Assembly (NCBI GenBank): GCA_026707185.1
Contig: JAPOXI010000071.1
Span: 1 to 20,702 of the forward strand
From: Chloroflexota bacterium
Lineage (GTDB): Bacteria > Chloroflexota > UBA11872
Length of the DNA: 20,702 nucleotides
Reading direction: 5' to 3'
Position 1 is the first letter of the stretch, and every line of letters begins with the position of its first letter. The notes under the pieces were generated by a model, which saw nothing but the letters and a program-made list of their open reading frames with translations, was not told where the DNA came from and searched no databases. Made by a program: the position numbers and the translations under genes. Below are positions 14,288-20,702 of this stretch, piece after piece.

Positions 14288-15847
14288 TCAGAAAGTCCTT
14301 GAAACGAGCAGGATGTATCCGCCCATATCGCTATCAAAAGCATCCGACACAACAATCAGGAATTGGCGACTGCGTTTCGCCGTATAGACCAGGTGCGAGT
14401 CCAACCCGAACATACCACCGCCGCTATCGTCGTCTTCAGCCATCTGGTCGCCAATAGCGCCGACAAAATCTACAATTAAGTATGCATCGATAACTACTGA
14501 CTGAACGGAGATTGATACTTGCTGACCTTCGTGCATGTCGATAACGAACACATCGGTGTCGCCTGGATAGTCAATGCTGCCGAAGATTGTCTGGCCCGGC
14601 GCTACTGTCATCCCATCATCAGGATCATTGATGGGAGCAAGAACAGTATCATTGCCATTAATCGTGAAGTCTCCAGGAAACTCAGTGTCTTGAGTCACAA
14701 CGACAAAGTACGGCTCATGGTAGTCTGTTGTCAGCGATCCGGATTCAGTTCCACCCTCATTGTCGTCAACAAGTGGCAGTATTTCCTCTCCATTTAAGTC
14801 AAGGATTGCGAAGGCTAAATCGTTTACACCTTCTACTTCGATTTCAACAAGAGAGTTTGATGGGCGATCAAATATGAAGGCTTGTGGATCCCAATAGCCG
14901 TCCATTCGAAGGTTGTGCTCGGAACTCTCGTTGGCAAAATCGATTCTTCGGTCTCCGAGCAGGGATACATCTTTGCCCTCGATCAACCCTTCGACCCGCG
15001 GCTGCAGGTCGGTCGCGGACGCAATAATTGCGAACGAGGTATCAGGAAAGGAGTATCCACTAATGCCGATGACTTGTCCGGTTGTGGATACCAATACCCC
15101 ACCACTCTGTCCTCCCGCGATCATTGCATCGGATTGAAAGTAGGTGATCCCGGCCAACTCCCACTTCCGAATACGAGAAATGAGACCGCGGGTAATTGCC
15201 GGTACGGGAAACTCGTCCACCTCGCCTGGATAACCGATGAGGTACGTGTCGGTGCCTATGGCTTGGTCTTCCCCGTTCGCGAGTTCTTGCGGCGACGCGG
15301 ACGCATCAATCGGCCCGAGAACGGCGAGGTCCGCCATAAGGTCCGAGCCATGCACCGGTACATCTAGAAACTCAGTGCCGTCTGGGAACACGATGCGGAC
15401 AGCGTTGAATGGCCAGACGACGTGGGCATTGGTGACGACGTATCCGCCGTCTATCAAAACACCGCTGCCGGAGCCGGTCCGAGTCTGGATGAATGCGATG
15501 GACGGCGAGATGCGCTCAAAGATCTGTGCTGCAGTCAGCGGACCGGGTGTCGGCGTGGGTGTGGCGGTTGGCTCAGGTGTGGGAGTGGGTGTCGGCGTGG
15601 GCGTGGCGGTTGGCTCCGGCGTGGGAGTCGGTGTGGGCTCCGGCGTGGAGGGTGGCGGAGATGCGGGGGGTGGGCGAGCCGCAACCACTTGTTCGCCGCC
15701 GTTGCACCCACCTAGGGCAATGGCGGTCAGGAAGATCCACGCAAAAATAAGTAGGGGGCCACGGAGCCGGCACGCCGGGAGCCGTGACTCGGCTCGGCTC
15801 CCCGATTCCCACGAGTCCGCGGGTCTGCTGCGCATGGACTTCGGCAC
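14288..15847 (-). CDS. Lipoprotein trypsin-like serine protease with TPTP linker and pre-peptidase C-terminal-like domains
   Basis: Probably an exported, lipid-anchored S1-fold protease. After a basic N-terminus there is a hydrophobic stretch (LLIFAWIFLTAIALG) ending in the lipobox LGGC. A Pro/Thr linker of about 45 residues with repeated TPTPTPEPTATPTP units follows. The protease domain has VVTNAHVV (His), DLMADLAVLG (Asp) and GGQSGGVL (Ser), a complete triad of the HtrA/trypsin type, though no PDZ domain. The C-terminal 220 residues hold two beta-rich modules, the second with GSIDYPGDTDVFVIDMHEGQ and GGYILLVS, as in pre-peptidase C-terminal domains. Start is GTG 15847 or ATG 15835. The base composition is clearly more AT-rich than in neighbours, a sign of transfer. 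Confidence 0.88.
   Translation of the reverse strand: MPKSMRSRPADSWESGSRAESRLPACRLRGPLLIFAWIFLTAIALGGCNGGEQVVAARPPPASPPPSTPEPTPTPTPEPTATPTPTPTPTPEPTATPTPTPGPLTAAQIFERISPSIAFIQTRTGSGSGVLIDGGYVVTNAHVVWPFNAVRIVFPDGTEFLDVPVHGSDLMADLAVLGPIDASASPQELANGEDQAIGTDTYLIGYPGEVDEFPVPAITRGLISRIRKWELAGITYFQSDAMIAGGQSGGVLVSTTGQVIGISGYSFPDTSFAIIASATDLQPRVEGLIEGKDVSLLGDRRIDFANESSEHNLRMDGYWDPQAFIFDRPSNSLVEIEVEGVNDLAFAILDLNGEEILPLVDDNEGGTESGSLTTDYHEPYFVVVTQDTEFPGDFTINGNDTVLAPINDPDDGMTVAPGQTIFGSIDYPGDTDVFVIDMHEGQQVSISVQSVVIDAYLIVDFVGAIGDQMAEDDDSGGGMFGLDSHLVYTAKRSRQFLIVVSDAFDSDMGGYILLVSRTF
15547..15660. repeat. Imperfect tandem repeat of 42 bases in the protease linker
   Basis: The block beginning GTGTCGGCGTGGG at 15547 recurs at 15589, a 42-base period that encodes a 14-residue TPTPTPEPTATPTP unit on the minus strand; a third, partial unit follows to about 15660. 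Confidence 0.75.
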
Positions 15848-15871
15848 AAGATAGCCTAGTCGTCTGCGAGT

Positions 15872-17308
15872 CTATCCGGCTGGTTCGCTGGCCGCGCTAC
15901 CAGCGTGGGCGCCCGATTCCCAGCGGGTGTGGAATACGCCGTCGCGATCGGTGCGCTGGTACGTGTGGGCGCCGAAGTAGTCGCGCTGGGCCTGGATGAG
16001 GTTGGCCGGCAGACGGGCGGAGTGATAGGCGTCGTAGTAGTCGAGTGACGCGCTGAGGGCGGGGCAGGGAATGCCGACGGACTTGGCCGCGCCGACCACG
16101 GTACGCCAGGCGGTCTGGGCGCCGGACAGTTGGCTGGCGAACGATGGTTCCACCATCAGGTTAGGCAGGTCCGGGTCGTTGCGAAAGGCGCCCTGGATGA
16201 GCCCCAGCAGCCGGGCCCGAATGATGCAGCCGGCCTTCCAGATGCGGGCCATTTCCGACAGGTCGATGCCGTAGACCCGCTCCAGAGAGGCCGTGCGCAG
16301 GAGCGCCATGCCCTGGGCGTAGGAACAAGTCTTGGCGGCATACAACGCCTGGCGGACCTGCTCGACCAGTTGCGGCGTGCGTTCCAACGTGACCCCCGCA
16401 CGGCTGCCGCCAGCGGCAACCCGTTCGTCCTTGCGGGCGGAGATGTTGCGCGACCAAACGGCGGCGTCGATGGTCGGGATGGGCACACCGAGTTCCAGCG
16501 CGTCCTGCGACATCCAGCGACCCGTGCCTTTCTGGCCAGCGGCGTCCAGGATGTGATCGACCAGGAAGCCGTCGGCGTCGGCATCCCGGACACGGAACAC
16601 ATCGGCGGTGATCTGGATGAGGAACGACTCGAGCTCGGCTTCATTCCAGTCGCTGAAAACATCGGCCAGCTCGGGCGGAGTGAGCCCGGCTGCCTTGAGG
16701 ATGGCGTATGACTCGGCGATCAGCTGCATATCGCCGTATTCGATGCCGTTATGCACCATCTTCACGTAGTGACCCGCGCTGGACTGGCCGCAGTAGGCGG
16801 TGCAGGGTCCGTCATCAGTCTTGGCGGCGATGCGTTCCAGCACGGGGCGCATGGCCTCATAGGCGGCGGAGGGACCGCCGGGCATGATCGAGGGGCCGAG
16901 CAAGGCGCCCGACTCGCCGCCGCTGATCCCAGTTCCGAGATACATTACGTCAGTGGCGCCGACGCGCTTGAATCGCCGCGCGGTGTCGTGGAAATGCGAG
17001 TTCCCCCCATCCATCACCACGTCGCCGGGCGCCAACAGCGGGAGTAGCTGATCCAGCACGGCGTCCACGCCGCGACCGGCCTGCACCATAAGGATGATGC
17101 GGCGGGGGCGCTGGAGTGATGTCACGAACGCTTCCAGCGTTCGCTCGCCGCGAACGGACGTGCCCGCCGCCTCGCCGGCTAGGAACTCGTCGGTGCGCTC
17201 GACGGTGCGGTTGAAGACCGTGATGGGAAAGCCGTTGCGTTCGATGTTGAGGGCCAGATTGCGGCCCATCACCGCGAGGCCGATAAGTCCGACGGAGGTG
17301 GAGGCCAT
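15872..17308 (-). CDS. gnd: 6-phosphogluconate dehydrogenase (decarboxylating)
   Basis: Converts 6-phosphogluconate and NADP+ to ribulose 5-phosphate, CO2 and NADPH in the oxidative pentose phosphate pathway. The N-terminal Rossmann fold starts VGLIGLAVMGRNLALN with FNRTVERTDEF. The catalytic region has MDGGNSHFHDTARR, GTGISGGESGALLGPSIMPG, and GHYVKMVHNGIEYGDMQ with the catalytic Lys and Asn. The helical domain has GQKGTGRWMSQDALELGVP and the C-terminal tail AQRDYFGAHTYQRTDRDG, which closes the active site of the partner subunit. ATG at 17308 begins MASTSVGLIG and gives 478 residues, the long dimeric form. An open frame to 17347 adds residues with no family match. Confidence 0.96.
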   Translation of the reverse strand: MASTSVGLIGLAVMGRNLALNIERNGFPITVFNRTVERTDEFLAGEAAGTSVRGERTLEAFVTSLQRPRRIILMVQAGRGVDAVLDQLLPLLAPGDVVMDGGNSHFHDTARRFKRVGATDVMYLGTGISGGESGALLGPSIMPGGPSAAYEAMRPVLERIAAKTDDGPCTAYCGQSSAGHYVKMVHNGIEYGDMQLIAESYAILKAAGLTPPELADVFSDWNEAELESFLIQITADVFRVRDADADGFLVDHILDAAGQKGTGRWMSQDALELGVPIPTIDAAVWSRNISARKDERVAAGGSRAGVTLERTPQLVEQVRQALYAAKTCSYAQGMALLRTASLERVYGIDLSEMARIWKAGCIIRARLLGLIQGAFRNDPDLPNLMVEPSFASQLSGAQTAWRTVVGAAKSVGIPCPALSASLDYYDAYHSARLPANLIQAQRDYFGAHTYQRTDRDGVFHTRWESGAHAGSAASEPAG

Positions 17309-17392
17309 GGCAGGTACCGGGAAAAGCGACCGTCTATTTTGGCGCATCCGGCTGGCCGTGCGGCGGCTTTGGCAATATTGAGAGAAGAACTC

Positions 17393-18013
17393 ATGAGTAC
17401 ATCCCGACCATCAGCTGCCGAAGCCCGCCGAGCGCGTCGTCGCGCCGCTCGTGCGGAACGCCAGCGGGCCGCACGCACGATGCGTCGTCTGCAAGCGGCC
17501 GGATTGACGGTGCTCGGGGCCGGCGTGATCGCGGCGCTGGCGGTCTTGGTAATCGCTCTTGGTCGAGGACCAGACACCGACGCGCCTCAACGGATCCGGA
17601 TCGAGAACGAAGGCCGGCAGCACGTGGCCGAAGGCAGCGTCGTTGAGCACGAGGCAAACCCGCCCGCGTCGGGCGATCACTATCCGACCTGGTCGAGGTA
17701 TGGCGTTTTCGAGGAACCGGTAAACCCCGGCTACTGGGTCCACAACCTCGAGCACGGCGCAATCGTCTTGCTCTACACCTGTACCGACGACTGCGAGCAG
17801 GTGCGAGCGGACATCGGCAAGGTCTATGCGTCACTGCCGGACGGCGCGTTTGGCGAGGTGAAATTGCTGGCCACGCCCTATGCGGAGGACTTTGGTTCGC
17901 GCTTCATGCTGATCGCGTGGAATTGGCAGGAGCCGTTCGACGAATTCGACGCCGACCGCGTGGAACAGTTCTATCGGGAGTTCCTGGACCGCGGACCGGA
18001 ACGCGCGCCGTGA
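17393..18013 (+). CDS. Membrane-anchored DUF3105 protein
   Basis: The 206-residue protein has a strongly basic, Arg/Ala-rich N-terminus (about 1-32), one membrane segment (AAGLTVLGAGVIAALAVLVI) and an outer DUF3105 domain. Domain hallmarks seen are NPPASGDHYPTWSRYGVF, VHNLEHGAIVLLYTC and the later LATPYAEDFGSRFMLIAWNW. DUF3105 proteins are common in Chloroflexota and Actinomycetota; their role is not known, though conserved His and Cys residues suggest metal or redox chemistry. The ATG at 17393 is preferred, with AGAGAAG about six bases upstream. It diverges from gnd with an 84-base gap. Confidence 0.85.
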   Translation: MSTSRPSAAEARRARRRAARAERQRAARTMRRLQAAGLTVLGAGVIAALAVLVIALGRGPDTDAPQRIRIENEGRQHVAEGSVVEHEANPPASGDHYPTWSRYGVFEEPVNPGYWVHNLEHGAIVLLYTCTDDCEQVRADIGKVYASLPDGAFGEVKLLATPYAEDFGSRFMLIAWNWQEPFDEFDADRVEQFYREFLDRGPERAP

Positions 18014-18106
18014 GTGCCGTTGGAAATCGAGTGGAAGTTTGCGGCGACTTTCGCCTATCGTACGCGGGCCGGCTTTCGCTGACAGTTGCGTTCGGAGCGC
18101 CCCAGG

Positions 18107-18493
18107 ATGATTGAACGAGAACCTTTCATTATTCGCAACGGCATGCGCATCTTCAGCGTCGTTGTGGTGGTGGGGCTGGTAGCGCTCATCGTGATCGGCA
18201 TACGGTTTCAGATCGAGAACGCGGAATTCGCGAACGAGGAGCATCGACTGCAATCTCGTCCGACCGGGGCCGTTGAGTTGCAAGCCTCCTGTGAGTTCTT
18301 TGGCGGACAATTCCTGGGGATGCCAGCGCTTCCACCGCGAAGCCCGGCCCCCAACCTGACGCAGGTATGCGATCTCGCCGGAACCGCGGCAGAGCGCTTG
18401 CAGTGCGACGCCTTCGACGGCGCGTATGGGCGCGGCGGGTGTAGCGTGGACGTAGGGGCAATGCTGCAGGCCATTCCCCGGACCACGGGCTAG
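18107..18493 (+). CDS. Small single-pass membrane protein with four outer cysteines
   Basis: About 128 residues from ATG 18107 (TTG at 18086 is possible). A membrane segment at about 14-34 (FSVVVVVGLVALIVIGIRF) is followed by an outer region with four cysteines, in ASCEFFGGQF, TQVCDLAG, LQCDAFDG and GGCSVDVG. The even number and spacing would suit two disulfides. No known family is recognised. It lies between the DUF3105 gene and another unknown gene on the same strand and could belong with them. Confidence 0.6.
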   Translation: MIEREPFIIRNGMRIFSVVVVVGLVALIVIGIRFQIENAEFANEEHRLQSRPTGAVELQASCEFFGGQFLGMPALPPRSPAPNLTQVCDLAGTAAERLQCDAFDGAYGRGGCSVDVGAMLQAIPRTTG

Positions 18494-18566
18494 CCGGACA
18501 GGGGAACGCAGAGCGCCACAGCCGTGCGCGCACAGTAGCGGATTGGCTGCTCGCCGCTTCGCCGCC

Positions 18567-19331
18567 ATGCACCCCCTTGACTACAGCCAATCGTACCTAC
18601 GCTGGACCACAGCGCCGATAACGGCGGATGTGCGCACGCCCGGGCACATGCCGTACGGGAACAGCGTGCGCATTCTGCTGGACGCGCGGGCGCGTGTAAT
18701 CGACTCGACCACAGGCGCGGATGAGGAGTTTTACCTGATCGCGCCGTGCCGAACCGAGTGGATGTACCGGGACGATTCCTGCATCCAACAACCGGGCGGC
18801 GAGTACCGGCTGGCCTGGGCGCAAGGCAAGGACCGGGCGTTGCGCTTCAGCCGCGACTTAAGCGACCCCGAGCCCAGGCCGCAGGCGGTGCCCATCGACG
18901 AGCGGTACCTCGAACTCGACTTCGCGCTGACGACGCTGCCGAGTCCGCGGGCCGCCACCAGCAACTCGGCATTGGTTGCGGCGGCGGAGTCGCTGGCGCA
19001 GGTTGTGGTACAGACGAAGATCGCGAACCAGAGCGGCACGCGACGGGCGGTGCTGGAGTATCCGGTGAAGACATTCAATTACCAGCCGGAGCGCGTGCTG
19101 TTCCAGATGGACACTGGTCCGATGCTGTGGGCCGACCTTGACTCGTCGGAGGCGGATCCCATGTGCTGGCTGCGACTGGCGCATACGGTCTACAACCGAT
19201 TCGACCGTGCGGAATTCGTGCTCCGAGGACCAACACCATATCTCATCGATGGCGAACCGGTCGGGCAGGTCGAGGACTACCAGCAGGTGGTTGCACAACC
19301 GGCGCGGCACACGTTCTTCGTGGCGGACTAA
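18567..19331 (+). CDS. Hypothetical protein, unrecognised
   Basis: About 254 residues from ATG 18567; the frame also has a TTG at 18543. No signal peptide or membrane segment is visible. The text is well-balanced globular protein, with conserved-looking parts FYLIAPCRTEWMYRDDSC, GGEYRLAWAQGKDRALRFSR, EYPVKTFNYQPERVLFQMDT and WLRLAHTVYNRFDRAEFVLR. Three or four cysteines are present. It ends nine bases before the nucleoside phosphorylase-like gene, so they probably share a transcript. I cannot name a family or function; the strand/helix mix and aromatic content would suit a beta-rich fold. Confidence 0.75.
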   Translation: MHPLDYSQSYLRWTTAPITADVRTPGHMPYGNSVRILLDARARVIDSTTGADEEFYLIAPCRTEWMYRDDSCIQQPGGEYRLAWAQGKDRALRFSRDLSDPEPRPQAVPIDERYLELDFALTTLPSPRAATSNSALVAAAESLAQVVVQTKIANQSGTRRAVLEYPVKTFNYQPERVLFQMDTGPMLWADLDSSEADPMCWLRLAHTVYNRFDRAEFVLRGPTPYLIDGEPVGQVEDYQQVVAQPARHTFFVAD

Positions 19332-19340
19332 GCGGGGTCG

Positions 19341-20099
19341 ATGCGTTCACGTGCAGCAGCGTCGGCGGTGCTGGGTGTGCTGGCGCCGACGAGGTCCGAA
19401 CTGAACGCGTTTGTTGGAGAGGCCACGGCGGGATTGTCGGTACCGGAAGTCGGCGGCGCCCGGCGCTATCGATTCGACGACGTCGAAGTCATTGGGATCG
19501 TGGCCGGTCAGGGCGCTCGCAGATCCGCCGCCAACCTGCAGCGCACCCTGGAGAGCGGGCTGATTGGCGAACTCCTGGTCGTAGGCGTGGCTGGCGGGAC
19601 CCTGCCCGGGCAAGCTCCGGGCGACTTGCTGGTGGGCGATGGCGCCGGACCGCTGTTTGCTCATCCGACGCCGGCGGATCCAGGAACGGTGGAGGCTCTG
19701 ATCGAGGCCCTGCAGGCCCACGGGATGCCGGCGCGCGTTGGCCCGCTGGCAACGGTGGATGAAGTGGCGCGGACGGACGAGAAACGCCGGCTGGGCGACG
19801 CCGGGTTCGTTGGCGTGGACATGGAAACGCATGCGCTTCTATCAGGTGCGCGGCGCGCCGGTATCCCGGCGGCAGGACTGCGCGTCGTGCTGGATCCCCT
19901 TGGGCGCGACATTCCGCGCAGCGTGGCGGCGCTGGCGGCGGCCCAGGGTGGGCGGCTGTGGCCGGACATCATGGGGCTCGTCCGTTGGCCTGTGGAGGTG
20001 TCCGCGACCGTGCGATTCATGCGCGACATGGGGCGGGCGCTAGGGACTCTGAGGGCCGTCGGGAAGGTGACGGTGCAGGCTGTTCGCGAGGCGAGCTGA
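19341..20099 (+). CDS. Nucleoside phosphorylase/MTA-SAH nucleosidase superfamily protein (HpnG-like)
   Basis: The 252-residue protein has the phosphorylase superfamily order: LGVLAPTRSELNAFVG at the start (phosphate/ribose loop area), VIGIVAGQGARRSAANLQRT, LLVVGVAGGTLPGQAPGDLLV, then GFVGVDMETHAL, where VDMET matches the VDMES ribose-binding Glu motif of MTA/SAH nucleosidases. LRVVLDPLGRDIP keeps the Asp that protonates the purine in the family, though the usual Ser before it is Leu. HpnG, which acts in hopanoid side-chain formation, has the same RVxSDPAxRxLP layout, but no hopanoid genes are seen here. The substrate is uncertain. Confidence 0.8.
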   Translation: MRSRAAASAVLGVLAPTRSELNAFVGEATAGLSVPEVGGARRYRFDDVEVIGIVAGQGARRSAANLQRTLESGLIGELLVVGVAGGTLPGQAPGDLLVGDGAGPLFAHPTPADPGTVEALIEALQAHGMPARVGPLATVDEVARTDEKRRLGDAGFVGVDMETHALLSGARRAGIPAAGLRVVLDPLGRDIPRSVAALAAAQGGRLWPDIMGLVRWPVEVSATVRFMRDMGRALGTLRAVGKVTVQAVREAS

Positions 20100-20242
20100 A
20101 GCGTGCGCACGATCGTGGCAGCGACTCGGGCAAATGAAGCCGTGCCGTACCATGTCGCGTCGGCGGGGTGTTATGCGTGCGTGGTCCCGCTGCAGCGCCT
20201 GTCCAGCGTCCCCGACCGACGGGTACCCCAAGAACTGAGCCC
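20100..20242. other. Gap before the transporter gene
   Basis: 143 bases with no ORF, clear promoter, riboswitch or terminator that I can support. Confidence 0.4.
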
Positions 20243-20702
20243 ATGAGCGAACACGAAGCCGTAGGAACCGGCCTGATCGTGGCCGGAGTTGTCATATTCG
20301 TCGTCGCATACGCGCTGATCGCAAGCGACAAGGTGCCGAAGTCGGCGGTCGCGCTGGGCGGCGGCGCATTGATGATCCTGGTCGGGATCATTGATCAGCA
20401 CCACGCGTTCGAGCACATCGACCTGAACGTGATCCTGCTGCTGGTGGGGATGATGGTGCTGGCGGGAATCGTGCGGCACACCGGGGCGTTTCAGGCCCTG
20501 GCGATCCTGGCGGCGCGCTGGACGGGCGGCGACGGGGTGCGGCTGATGCTGGCGCTGTCGCTGATTACGGCGGTGCTGTCGGCGTTTCTGGATAACGTCA
20601 CCACGGTCATTCTGATCGCGCCGATCACCATCTTCGTGGCGTCGCGACTGGGTCTGAACCCGGTGCCGTTCTTTATCGCGGAAATCCTGGCGTCGAACGT
20701 CG
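20243..20702 (+). CDS. ArsB/NhaD-type (ion transporter superfamily) permease, N-terminal part
   Basis: The first 153 residues of a polytopic membrane protein; the rest lies outside the window. Membrane segments appear at about 10-27 (GLIVAGVVIFVVAYALIA), 35-50, 60-75 (NVILLLVGMMVLAGIV), 100-125 and 125-140. VPKSAVALGGGALMILVGII and LDNVTTVILIAPITIF match the ArsB/NhaD/CitT group, in which the DNVTT/DNxTA loop lies in the transport core. Substrate cannot be fixed from this part: Na+/H+ antiport, arsenite and dicarboxylates are all possible. ATG at 20243 gives MSEHEAVGTG. Confidence 0.88.
   Translation, partial: MSEHEAVGTGLIVAGVVIFVVAYALIASDKVPKSAVALGGGALMILVGIIDQHHAFEHIDLNVILLLVGMMVLAGIVRHTGAFQALAILAARWTGGDGVRLMLALSLITAVLSAFLDNVTTVILIAPITIFVASRLGLNPVPFFIAEILASNV

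Overview
The window is a GC-rich bacterial chromosome segment, mostly conserved housekeeping genes, with GTG/TTG starts and tight or overlapping spacing. The gene order (cmk-plsC-der-plsY-recX facing yebC-ruvCAB-acyP-acpS-nnr), together with a DUF3105 protein and a PT-linker lipoprotein protease, suggests Chloroflexota, possibly an uncultured marine or sponge-type lineage. This is inference from layout and protein style only.

Layout. Positions 1-349 (minus) hold the N-terminus of a ThDP-dependent acetolactate synthase-like enzyme. Positions 544-4528 (plus) are a lipid, nucleotide and ribosome block: cytidylate kinase, 1-acylglycerol-3-phosphate acyltransferase, the double GTPase Der, glycerol-3-phosphate acyltransferase PlsY and the RecA regulator RecX. 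Positions 4510-11033 (minus, transcribed leftward) are yebC, ruvC, ruvA, ruvB, an acylphosphatase, a FecR-like membrane protein, acpS and nnr. The genes from ruvC onward overlap or lie within a few bases of each other and probably form one operon. It joins Holliday junction processing with phosphopantetheinyl transfer and NAD(P)HX repair.

Positions about 11055-13530 are the unusual part: a decayed accessory island. It holds a broken unknown ORF (1-base insertion), a glycosidase-like pseudogene with several stops and frameshifts, a perfect 15-bp inverted repeat, a small antitoxin-like ORF with a near-perfect ribosome binding site, a RelE-type toxin whose start is broken by a stop codon, and a stub of an IS481-like transposase. 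The island is followed by a small membrane protein gene.

Positions 14288-15847 (minus) encode a lipoprotein trypsin-like protease with a TPTP linker and pre-peptidase C-terminal-like domains, in visibly AT-richer DNA, probably acquired. Positions 15872-17308 (minus) are 6-phosphogluconate dehydrogenase. From 17393 to the end (plus) come a DUF3105 membrane-anchored protein, a small cysteine-containing membrane protein, an unrecognised protein, a nucleoside phosphorylase/hydrolase-superfamily enzyme, and the start of an ArsB/NhaD-type ion transporter that runs off the window.

I see no complete novel defence or mobile system. The most notable signals are the decayed toxin-antitoxin/IS island, the low-GC protease, the acpS start-codon problem, and the FecR-like gene inside the ruv-acpS operon.
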